A DNA stretch of 11,731 nucleotides from Nitriliruptoraceae bacterium (GTDB lineage: Bacteria > Actinomycetota > Nitriliruptoria > Nitriliruptorales > Nitriliruptoraceae). The translations under genes and the position numbers were made by a program. The notes beneath the pieces were generated by a model. That model was given only the letters and a program-made list of their open reading frames with translations. It was not told the origin of the DNA and ran no database searches. Positions 5,741 through 11,731 of the stretch are shown here, piece after piece; within the stretch, counting starts at the first letter, position 1; each line of letters begins with the position of its first letter. The stretch lies in contig SLDB01000158.1 in NCBI GenBank assembly GCA_007125475.1, forward strand, positions 1 through 11,731, written 5' to 3'.

Positions 5741-7953
5741 GCGGCGACCTCCGGGTGGGACGGCGGGGGCAGTCCGGCGGTGGCGACGACCGTGTCGACG
5801 TCGACGACATCGGTGACATGGCCGTCGATCACCGCGGAGCCCAGCAGGCCGGGCCGGCACGCGGTGCCGTCGAGGGACAGGTGGTCGTCGACGACGTCGA
5901 GGATCTCGGAGACCACCAGCCCCACCTGCCGGTCGCCGTGGCGGTGCACGACGACCTCGACCGTGTCGTTCGCGGTCGACGTCGTCGCGACGCCGAGCGC
6001 CTCCGACAGCCGCACCAGGGGCAGGATGTCGCCCCGGTACTGCACGACCTCGTGACTGCCGGCCCACTCGATCGCCGACGGCTCGAACTCCTCGAGCCGG
6101 GCGACCTCGGACAGGGCGACCGCGGCCCGCCGATCCTCACCGACGGCGACCAGCAGCAGCGACCGGCGTGCGTCGCCGCCGACGCTCGGCTCGTCGTCGT
6201 GGGAGCGCGCGCTGCGCTCCCGCGACTCGCTGACCACCTGCGCGCGCTCGGCGACGCCGAGGACGTCGAGGATCAGCGCGACCCGACCGTCCCCCATGAT
6301 CGTCGCCCCCGCGAACAGCGTCGCCTCGCGAAGATGGGATCCGAGCGGCTTGACCACGATCTCCTGCGTGTCGTGGATCTCGTCGACGACGAGCCCGAAC
6401 CGCTCCCCGTCCGCGTGCAGCACCACGATGTTGAGCACGTCCCGCTCACACACCCCCTCGACGCGTCCGAGCTCCCGGCCGAGGTGGACGATCGGGAGCA
6501 GCTGGCCGCGCAGACGATGCACGGGGGCGCCGTGGACCAGCTCGATTCCCTCGCGGGCGGCATCCCCTTCGAGGCGCACCAACTCGACCAGGCTCAGCTG
6601 CGGGATCGCGTAGCGCTCCGCGTCGACGCCGACCACCAGCGCCGGCACGATCGCGAGCGTCAGCGGGATCTTGATCTTGAACGTCGTGCCGGCACCGAGC
6701 TCGCTGCTGACATCGACCGTGCCGCCGATGCGCTCGATGTTGGTGCGGACCACGTCCATCCCGACACCGCGGCCGGAGACGTTGGTGACCTGGCTCGCGG
6801 TGGAGAATCCCGGGGCGAAGACGAGGTTGGCGACCTCGCGCTCGCCCATGCGCGCCACCTCGTCGGCGCCCGCGATGCCCTTGGCAACGGCCTTCTCACG
6901 GATCGTGGAGAGGTCGATGCCGCCACCGTCGTCGGAGATCTCGATGTTGACCTGGCCACCCTCGTGGAACGCCCGGAGCGTGAGTCGTCCGACATCGGGC
7001 TTCCCGGCGGCACGGCGCTCGGCGCGAGGTTCGATGCCGTGGTCGACGGCGTTGCGCACCAGGTGCGTCAGCGGATCCTTGATCGCCTCGATGAGGCTCT
7101 TGTCGAGCTCGGTGTCCCGGCCCTCCATCGCCAGGTCGACCTGTTTGTCGCACGTGACGGCGAGGTCCCGCACGACCCGGGGCAGCTTGTTCCACACGTG
7201 CCCGATGGGCTGCATCCGGGTCTTCATGACCCCTTCCTGCAACTCCGTGGTGATGAGGTTGAGGCGCTGTGAGGCGCCGGCGAACTCGCCGTCCGGATCC
7301 TCGGCCACGAGCTGGACAATCTGGTTGCGGGCCAGCACGAGCTCTCCGACGAGGTTCATCAGGTCATCGAGCAGGCCGACGTCCACGCGCACCGTCGTCT
7401 CGGCGAGCCCGCCGGGTGACGGTGCGCCAGCCGGGGCGTCGGCACCAGACGCCGCGTCCTCGGAGTCGCTCGTGTCCGACGGAGCCCCTGCCTGCGCTGG
7501 GGCGGCGGTCGCTTCGCCCGGGTCGCCACCGGACACCCCGGCAGCGGACGGTGCCCCGGCTGGCTCCCCTGTGGTGTCGAGCCGCTCGAGCTCGGCGACG
7601 AGAGCGGCGCAATCGTCGTCCGACTCCTCGCCCGTCGCCTCGATCGCCTCCAGCAACCGACGAACCGTGTCGCCGGTGGTGAGCAGCGCGCTGGCGATCT
7701 CCTCGGTGACCGCAAGTTCCCCGGTGCGCAGGCGGTCCAGCAGCGTCTCGGCGACGTGGGTGACGGACTCCAGCGTGGAGAACCCGAAGAACCCGCAGGT
7801 CCCCTTGATCGTGTGGATGGTCCGGAAGATGCTGTCGAGGATCTCGAGGTCACCCGGGACGCGCTCGAGGGCGATCAGCTCCTCGTCGTAGCGGTCCAGG
7901 TTCTCGTAGCTCTCCACGAGGAACTCGCCGACGACCTCGTCGAGCTCGCTCAT
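5737..7953 (-). CDS. cheA: CheA, chemotaxis histidine kinase without P2 and with two CheW-like domains
   Basis: CheA autophosphorylates on histidine under receptor control and passes phosphate to CheY and CheB. The 738 residues contain an Hpt (P1) domain (1-106, phosphorylated His47 in TIHTIKGT), a Pro/Ala/Gly/Ser/Asp-rich linker (127-186) and a P3 dimerisation helix pair starting at VRVDVGLLDDLMNLVGELV (188-206). The ATPase (P4) follows, with N box HLVRNAVDHGIE (297-308), DDGGGID (341-347), GFST (382-385) and GRGVGMDVV (395-403). Next come a canonical P5 (432-570, with KPLG) and a second CheW-like domain (597-727, containing QYRGDILPLVRL). No folded P2 can be seen between P1 and P3, and a second C-terminal CheW domain is atypical for model CheA proteins (E. 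coli ~654 residues). ATG 7953 follows GGGAGG at good spacing. The next gene, cheW, overlaps by 4 bp. Confidence 0.97.
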   Translation of the reverse strand: MSELDEVVGEFLVESYENLDRYDEELIALERVPGDLEILDSIFRTIHTIKGTCGFFGFSTLESVTHVAETLLDRLRTGELAVTEEIASALLTTGDTVRRLLEAIEATGEESDDDCAALVAELERLDTTGEPAGAPSAAGVSGGDPGEATAAPAQAGAPSDTSDSEDAASGADAPAGAPSPGGLAETTVRVDVGLLDDLMNLVGELVLARNQIVQLVAEDPDGEFAGASQRLNLITTELQEGVMKTRMQPIGHVWNKLPRVVRDLAVTCDKQVDLAMEGRDTELDKSLIEAIKDPLTHLVRNAVDHGIEPRAERRAAGKPDVGRLTLRAFHEGGQVNIEISDDGGGIDLSTIREKAVAKGIAGADEVARMGEREVANLVFAPGFSTASQVTNVSGRGVGMDVVRTNIERIGGTVDVSSELGAGTTFKIKIPLTLAIVPALVVGVDAERYAIPQLSLVELVRLEGDAAREGIELVHGAPVHRLRGQLLPIVHLGRELGRVEGVCERDVLNIVVLHADGERFGLVVDEIHDTQEIVVKPLGSHLREATLFAGATIMGDGRVALILDVLGVAERAQVVSESRERSARSHDDEPSVGGDARRSLLLVAVGEDRRAAVALSEVARLEEFEPSAIEWAGSHEVVQYRGDILPLVRLSEALGVATTSTANDTVEVVVHRHGDRQVGLVVSEILDVVDDHLSLDGTACRPGLLGSAVIDGHVTDVVDVDTVVATAGLPPPSHPEVAA

Positions 7954-8002
7954 CACGGACCTCCCGTCATCACCGGCGGCGAGTGCCTGCGCCACTCCCC
8001 GC

Positions 8003-8024
8003 TCCCGTCGGCATTCCCGTCGGC
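8003..8024. repeat. Tandem 10-bp direct repeat in the cheA leader
   Basis: TCCCGTCGGC occurs twice, at 8003-8012 and 8015-8024, separated by AT, a period of 12 bp. It lies in the 193-bp gap between the receptor stop and the cheA start. The right-hand copy coincides with the possible -10 element of a sigma-28-like promoter on the minus strand. A related sequence (CCCGTCGGCCGTACGG at 5245-5260) precedes cheY. It could be a regulator site, a duplicated promoter element or a chance duplication. Confidence 0.6.
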
Positions 8025-8043
8025 GCGTACGGCCGGGCCTCAA
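8017..8043 (-). promoter_or_regulatory. Candidate sigma-28-like promoter upstream of cheA-cheW
   Basis: On the minus strand TTGA (8043-8040), 15 bases, then GCCGACGG (8024-8017) resembles the TAAA-N15-GCCGATAA consensus of the flagellar sigma factor. It lies ~64 bp upstream of the cheA ATG. The -35 match is weak (two of four), the GCCGA core is exact, and the spacing equals that of the other two candidates in the window. The remaining part of the 193-bp gap (7954-8146) holds the cheA ribosome binding site and no convincing gene or terminator. Confidence 0.35.
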
Positions 8044-8146
8044 GCGGCACGGCCACTGGGTACCGGCACGCGACCCGCGCACGCGCGGGGCCGCCGGCGA
8101 GCCCGACCGGAGACCGAGCGCGCCGCGGCGTGCCGTGAGGCGGACC

Positions 8147-10159
8147 TCACCCCACCGGGACCCGCTCCTCGCCACGCTCGTCGTCGTGCGACCAGCCGTC
8201 GACGGGGTCGTAGGGTCGCTCACCGGCCGATCCCGCCTCGGGGATCGTGGTCGGCGACGTCGCCGTCGTCCGTCGCGGAGCGGCGACGTCGACACCCCCA
8301 GCCGCACCGGACGACGCCCGGAGGGCGATCGGAGCGGCGGTGTGCTGGCCGCCGAAGACCAGGGTGTCGAGCGAAGCCGCCATCCTCGACAGCTCGCCGG
8401 CGGAGTCCTGGGTCCGGCTGGCCCCCTCCGTGGTGTCCTGCGCCGCAGTGGCGACGCTGGTGATGTTCGAGGCGATCTCGCTGGCCCCCTGGGCCGCCTC
8501 GTTCACGTTGCGGCCGATCTCGTTGGTCGCCGAGCTCTGCTCCTCGACGGCGCTGGCGATGGTGCTCTGCATGTCGGCGATCTTCTCGATGATCCCGCTG
8601 ACCTCCTCGATCGCGGTCACCGACTGGCTCGTTCCCGCCTGGATCGCGGCGATGCGCCGTCCCACCTCGTCGGTTGCCTCCGACGTCGCCTTCGCCAGGT
8701 CCTTGACCTCGTTGGCGACCACGGCGAAGCCCTTCCCGGCCTCGCCGGCGCGTGCCGCCTCGATCGTGGCGTTGAGTGCCAGCAGGTTGGTCTGCTCGGC
8801 GATGGTCGTGATCAGGTCGATGACCTTGCCGACCTCTGAGCTCGACTCACTGAGCTCGTTGATCGTTTGGTTGGTGGTGCGGGTCGCCTCCACCGCGTCC
8901 GAGGCGATGCTGCGGCCCTCGGCGGCGTTCTTCGCGATCTCGCTGATCGAGCTGGTCATCTCGTCGATCGCGGTGGCGACGGCCTGCACGTTCTGGCTGA
9001 CCTGCTCCCCGGCCGCGGCGACCACGCCGGCCTGCGTCGCCGTCTCCTCGGCGTTCGAGCCGACCTGTGTGGCGACCGCGCCCATGTCCTGGCTCTGGCG
9101 GTTCAGGGAGCGGGCGTTGTCGGCCAACGGTCGGACGATCCGGCGGCGGACGAACACGATCACCGTCGCGGCGATGCCGGCCAGCAGCAGCACGAACACC
9201 GCGCTGAGGAGCGTGCCGGTCGTTGCTGTCCGGCCGGCAGCCGCGCGGATCTCCTCGCCCCGCTCGATCATGCGCTCGGCCTGGGACTGCTCCACCTCGT
9301 GCAGCTGGTCGATCTTGGCGGTGGCCGCCTCGAACCAGTCCGCCGCCTCGACACCGAAGCCGCCCTCCATCGCGCCGGCGAACGCCGTGCTCAGGTAGTC
9401 ATCCACGCGGTCGAAGGACTGCGACGACGCGCGCTGGCGGTACTCGCTGAGCACCTCGTCGGACGCCACCGCCTCGAAGTCGGCCAGCGCGGCCTGCTCA
9501 GCGCCGGCGAGGCCGCCGGCGGCCTCGATGAGTGCCGGCGTGAAGGCGTCGGCGGTGAACACGTTGTTCATCTGCGCCCGCAGCTGCCCGGCGGCCTCCT
9601 TGCCCTCGATCAGGGCGAGGTAGGCCACGCCCTCACGCAGCAGCTCCGCGTGGTCGACCTCGGAGAAGCCCACGTCCAAGGCCGTCGTCAGCTCGGCGAT
9701 GGCTCCGGTGTAGTACCCGGCGACCTCGGCGGGAGCCACCGACAGCTGGTCGATCCGGCCGCGGAGCTGGTCCAGGTTGCCGAGGGTGGACAGGCCGGTC
9801 TCGACGCCCTGGACGAGCCCAGCGTCGAGGTCCCCGCGGCGCTCCTCCAACTCGGCGGCGAGGTCCTGGACGGCCGCGTCGGTCGACGCACGCTCGACGC
9901 GCATCGCGTCAGCGAACTCCACACCGTCCGAGGCGACATAGCCGACCGACATCCCACGCTCGATCTGCAGCTCGTGGACGAGCTGCCCGGTCACCACCGC
10001 GACCTCGACGATCTGCACCGCGTCGGCGGCGGCGTTGGCGTCGGACCGCGCCTGCGAGACCGACTGGCTGGCGAACCACCCCAACGCGGTGAACGCCAGC
10101 ACCGTCATCGCGGTCAACGCGGAGGTGAGCTTCTTCTGCATCGAGTATCTGTCGAGCAT
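8147..10159 (-). CDS. Membrane chemoreceptor (MCP) with NIT nitrate/nitrite-type sensor domain
   Basis: This is a 670-residue methyl-accepting chemotaxis protein. One transmembrane segment lies at about 11-32 and a second at about 315-337, followed by the Arg-rich stop RRRIVRPL (338-345). Between them is an all-helical extracytoplasmic domain with NIT hallmarks: HELQIERGMSVGYVASDG (62-79), GYYTGAIAELTTAL (148-161) and a second signature around ALIEGKEAAGQLRAQMN (182-198). NIT domains (known from NasR) bind nitrate and nitrite, so I infer nitrate/nitrite taxis. The signalling tip (453-489; EQTNLLALNATIEAARAGE then GKGFAVVANEV) is canonical. A full HAMP domain is not evident after TM2. The C-terminus ends in a ~70-residue low-complexity tail without an NWETF-like tether. 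ATG 10159 follows GGGAGGA; another ATG at 10141 is less likely. It heads the che cluster. Confidence 0.93.
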   Translation of the reverse strand: MLDRYSMQKKLTSALTAMTVLAFTALGWFASQSVSQARSDANAAADAVQIVEVAVVTGQLVHELQIERGMSVGYVASDGVEFADAMRVERASTDAAVQDLAAELEERRGDLDAGLVQGVETGLSTLGNLDQLRGRIDQLSVAPAEVAGYYTGAIAELTTALDVGFSEVDHAELLREGVAYLALIEGKEAAGQLRAQMNNVFTADAFTPALIEAAGGLAGAEQAALADFEAVASDEVLSEYRQRASSQSFDRVDDYLSTAFAGAMEGGFGVEAADWFEAATAKIDQLHEVEQSQAERMIERGEEIRAAAGRTATTGTLLSAVFVLLLAGIAATVIVFVRRRIVRPLADNARSLNRQSQDMGAVATQVGSNAEETATQAGVVAAAGEQVSQNVQAVATAIDEMTSSISEIAKNAAEGRSIASDAVEATRTTNQTINELSESSSEVGKVIDLITTIAEQTNLLALNATIEAARAGEAGKGFAVVANEVKDLAKATSEATDEVGRRIAAIQAGTSQSVTAIEEVSGIIEKIADMQSTIASAVEEQSSATNEIGRNVNEAAQGASEIASNITSVATAAQDTTEGASRTQDSAGELSRMAASLDTLVFGGQHTAAPIALRASSGAAGGVDVAAPRRTTATSPTTIPEAGSAGERPYDPVDGWSHDDERGEERVPVG

Positions 10160-10216
10160 CGGGGTCCTCCCGGTCTCCACCGTGGGCTTCGGTCGACGTC
10201 GGACGTCGGCGCCGTT

Positions 10217-10258
10217 CGGGCCGTCGTGCGACGGCCCGGCACCGGCGGTCACCGGTGC
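10217..10258. promoter_or_regulatory. Two back-to-back inverted repeats in the receptor leader region
   Basis: The first inverted repeat (10217-10226 with 10229-10238) has perfect 10-bp arms and a 2-bp centre, forming a 22-bp near-palindrome. The second (10239-10245 with 10252-10258) has 7-bp arms, GCACCGG and CCGGTGC, with a 6-bp loop, and starts on the very next base. Both lie about 58-100 bp upstream of the minus-strand receptor ATG. They could be an operator for a dimeric regulator or leader stem-loops. No T-run follows on either strand, so a classical intrinsic terminator is unlikely. Confidence 0.5.
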
Positions 10259-10377
10259 GGCCCCCCGCGCTGCGGTGCGCAAGGCCCTCGGGCTCCCCGA
10301 CCTGTCGACCCGGTCCACGACGACTCAAGACCTCACCGCACAACCCGCACCCGTCCCTGCGACGATCAGCGGTGACC

Positions 10378-10404
10378 TTTACGCGCTCTTCACGCGGCCG
10401 ATGG
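10378..10404 (+). promoter_or_regulatory. Candidate sigma-28-like promoter of the PAS chemoreceptor
   Basis: TTTA (10378-10381), exactly 15 bases, then GCCGATGG (10397-10404). Compared with the flagellar sigma consensus TAAA-N15-GCCGATAA, six of eight -10 bases match, including the full GCCGAT. This is the best -10 of the three candidates. It lies 99 bp upstream of the ATG at 10504, leaving a leader of about 90 bases. Confidence 0.45.
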
Positions 10405-10503
10405 AAGTACGCGGACACCACGCACGCCTTCGTGCACCAGGTCCGGTCCACGGTGGGCCGGGCAGTGGGTCGACCCGAGCAGACCGCGGAAAGGGAGCGC
10501 TAC

Positions 10504-11574
10504 ATGGCACTCAGAGGGTTCGTGACGAATCGACGACTGCGTGCGGCGCTGGACGCGCTGCCGACCAACTGCCTGCTGGCCAACCACCGGCTCGAGCTGG
10601 TCTACATGAACAAGCGCTCCGAGCAGACGCTGTCGACGCTCGAGCCGGTGATCCGCGAGGAGTTCGGCCTGGGCTTCTCCGAGCTCGTCGGCGGGTCCAT
10701 CCACCGCTTCCACCGCGACCCCGCCCGGGTGGAGCGCATCCTGGCCGACCCGGCCAGCTTCCCCCACCGGGCGGTGCTCCCGTTCGGCGACGTCAAGCTG
10801 CAGGCCGAGTTCGACGTGGTACTGGGACGCGGTGACCGCATCGTGGGCTACGTCGTGGCCTGGAGCGACGCCACACGCACCATCGACCTGCTCGGCCACG
10901 TCGGCGGGGTCACCACCACCCTCGAGGGACTCAGCGCTGAACTCGCCGATACCTCCACCGAGGCATCGAGCCAGGCCGAGCGCATCGCGAGCGGAGCCGA
11001 GCAGATGAGCACCACCGTCGCCGAGATCTCCTCGAGCGCTGCGGAGGCCGCGGACGCCGGACAGCTCGCCTACTCCGCCGCCGGCGACGCGATCGACGTC
11101 GTGGGCTCGCTGGAGACGAGCAGCCGGGCGATCGACGACATCGTCGACCTGATCACCGAGATCACCGACAAGACCCGCCTGCTCGCGCTGAACGCCACGA
11201 TCGAGGCCGCTCGTGCCGGGGAGGCCGGCCGCGGCTTCTCCGTCGTTGCCGACGGGGTGAAGGATCTCGCGGACCGGACACGCGACGCCACCGAGCAGAT
11301 CGCCGAGCGGATCGTCTCGATGCGGGGGGACGTCGCCTCCTCCGGCGACGCCATCCGCCGAGTCCACGAGCAGCTCGAACAGATACACGAGTTCCAGAGC
11401 ACGATCGCCGCCGCGATCGAGGAGCAGACCGCGACCAGCTCCGAGATGGCCGACGGGATCAGCAGGGTCGCCGACGGCAACCGCCGGACCGTCGGTGCCT
11501 CAGGGACCCTCAGCGAGCTGGTCAACCGGACGGGGGGTCAGATCGCCGCGCTGCGCCGCGACCTCGGCTACTGA
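10504..11574 (+). CDS. Soluble PAS-domain chemoreceptor (MCP) with altered signalling tip
   Basis: The product is a 356-residue receptor without any hydrophobic membrane segment, so it is predicted to be cytoplasmic. A PAS domain (about 15-122) has the form common in soluble receptors: ALPTNCLLANHRLELVYMN (17-35), then IHRFHRDP (66-73), FPHRA (86-90) and GYVVAWSDATR (115-125). The MCP signalling coiled coil (about 130-350) contains the tip TRLLALNATIEAARAGEAGR (224-243), then GFSVVADGVKDLADRT. Compared with the QTN and VVANEV of the neighbouring receptor, it has KTR (223-225), and Gly251 replaces the conserved Glu. These positions lie in the region contacting CheW, CheA and other receptors. 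ATG 10504 has AAGGGAG six bases upstream; the frame is open to 10255, but those residues are not PAS-like. The ligand is unknown and could be internal redox state, a small molecule or a cofactor. Confidence 0.93.
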   Translation: MALRGFVTNRRLRAALDALPTNCLLANHRLELVYMNKRSEQTLSTLEPVIREEFGLGFSELVGGSIHRFHRDPARVERILADPASFPHRAVLPFGDVKLQAEFDVVLGRGDRIVGYVVAWSDATRTIDLLGHVGGVTTTLEGLSAELADTSTEASSQAERIASGAEQMSTTVAEISSSAAEAADAGQLAYSAAGDAIDVVGSLETSSRAIDDIVDLITEITDKTRLLALNATIEAARAGEAGRGFSVVADGVKDLADRTRDATEQIAERIVSMRGDVASSGDAIRRVHEQLEQIHEFQSTIAAAIEEQTATSSEMADGISRVADGNRRTVGASGTLSELVNRTGGQIAALRRDLGY

Positions 11575-11591
11575 CCGATGATCAGTAGCCG
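11565..11591. terminator. Inverted repeat holding both convergent stop codons; possible bidirectional terminator
   Basis: CGGCTACTGA (11565-11574) and TCAGTAGCCG (11582-11591) form perfect 10-bp arms around a 7-bp loop. Each arm contains the last codons of one gene, GGC TAC TGA, so both proteins end Gly-Tyr-stop, one on each strand. The position between convergent genes suits a shared transcription terminator. No T-tract follows on either strand, so a factor-independent terminator would be of the non-canonical kind often proposed in actinobacteria. Confidence 0.5.
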
Positions 11592-11731
11592 GGCCCCGCG
11601 TCGTCGTCGCCGTCATCTGCGTCGGCGTCCTCTCCGTCGGCGGCGGCCGCGTCGGTGATCGGGGAGCCGTCGGGGGCGAGGACCCACCACACGTCGTTCA
11701 CCCCCTGACCGGTGGTGTCGCCGGGGGCGTC
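11582..11731 (-). CDS. C-terminal fragment of a putative secreted-repeat (COG4315-like) lipoprotein
   Basis: The minus strand is open from the window edge to a TGA at 11584-11582, giving 49 C-terminal residues; the start lies outside the window. The fragment DAPGDTTGQGVNDVWWVLAP followed by DGSPI matches the closing repeat of the 'secreted repeat of unknown function' lipoproteins (Lipoprotein_15/COG4315), which have PGD-x-x-G-x-G-V and V-W-W/Y-V-x-x-P-D-G. It then ends in an acidic tail of about 20 Asp/Glu/Ala-rich residues and Gly-Tyr. In this family an N-terminal lipobox is usual, but it cannot be seen here. The function is unknown and there is no obvious link to chemotaxis. The gene converges on the PAS receptor with 7 bp between stops. 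Confidence 0.6.
   Translation of the reverse strand, partial: DAPGDTTGQGVNDVWWVLAPDGSPITDAAAADGEDADADDGDDDAGPGY

Larger units (their letters stand above)
10160..10503. other. Divergent intergenic region between the two chemoreceptor genes
   Basis: These 344 bp separate the two divergently transcribed receptors. Frames extending both genes are open here but look like GC-rich shadow sequence. The region holds the ribosome binding site of the NIT receptor (GGGAGGA, near 10166-10172, minus), two adjacent stem-loops (10217-10258), a possible sigma-28-like promoter (10378-10404, plus) and the ribosome binding site of the PAS receptor (AAGGGAG, 10491-10497, plus). A clear promoter for the minus-strand receptor was not found. 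No tRNA or small gene was recognised. Confidence 0.7.

Noticed and set aside
5755..7272. Long plus-strand open frame opposite cheA
   Set aside because: It mirrors the codon pattern of cheA on the other strand and has Asp/Arg/Gln-rich composition with no recognisable domain.
8867..10375. Long plus-strand open frame opposite the NIT receptor
   Set aside because: It is antisense to a complete receptor with canonical tip and sensor motifs. It has no ribosome binding site and no domain pattern.
10356..10381. Perfect TAAA -35 on the minus strand (10381-10378) as a promoter for the NIT receptor
   Set aside because: No GCCGAT-like element follows at 14-17 bases; the bases there read TCGCAGGG or shifts of it.
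1..11731. CRISPR array, insertion sequence, tRNA or phage genes
   Set aside because: No spaced repeat arrays, transposase motifs, cloverleaf sequence or phage proteins were recognised; composition is uniform throughout.

Overview
This window is about 70% G+C by eye and densely coded. Genes use GTG as well as ATG starts, overlap by 4 bp, and show strong third-position G/C bias. Receptors and CheX of the types seen here, with a secreted-repeat lipoprotein next door, suggest a motile high-GC actinobacterium (Actinomycetota). No rRNA, tRNA, integrase or insertion sequence is present, so the lineage cannot be fixed further. No flagellar structural gene is visible.

Layout. Bases 3-1469 (+) hold the 3' part of a multidomain signalling protein with receiver-like, GGDEF-like and HD-GYP-like regions. 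All three look catalytically degenerate. From 10159 down to 1527 the minus strand carries a nearly complete chemotaxis cluster, in the order nitrate/nitrite-type chemoreceptor, cheA, cheW, cheY, cheB, cheR, cheX, cheY and a divergent CheX/CheC-like gene. Gaps of 193 bp (receptor to cheA) and 112 bp (cheW to cheY) probably hold promoters; the other joints are 4-bp overlaps or gaps of 7-24 bp. A 344-bp divergent intergenic region (10160-10503) separates the cluster from a soluble PAS-containing chemoreceptor on the plus strand (10504-11574). That gene converges on the 3' end of a putative secreted-repeat lipoprotein (11582-11731, minus, cut by the window edge).

How the genes work together. The two receptors would signal through CheW to CheA. 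CheA would phosphorylate the two CheY proteins and the receiver of CheB. CheR and CheB would adjust receptor methylation, while CheX (and possibly its divergent relative) would remove phosphate from CheY. CheD and CheZ are not seen.

Points worth a second look: CheA has no recognisable P2 domain but has two C-terminal CheW-like domains. The PAS receptor has substitutions in its otherwise conserved signalling tip. Three transcription units are preceded by similar sigma-28-like motifs (TNNA-N15-GCCGAYGG). The two convergent genes at the right end have their stop codons inside one perfect inverted repeat. This is mostly a recognisable chemotaxis system with unusual details, and I do not see a wholly new system.
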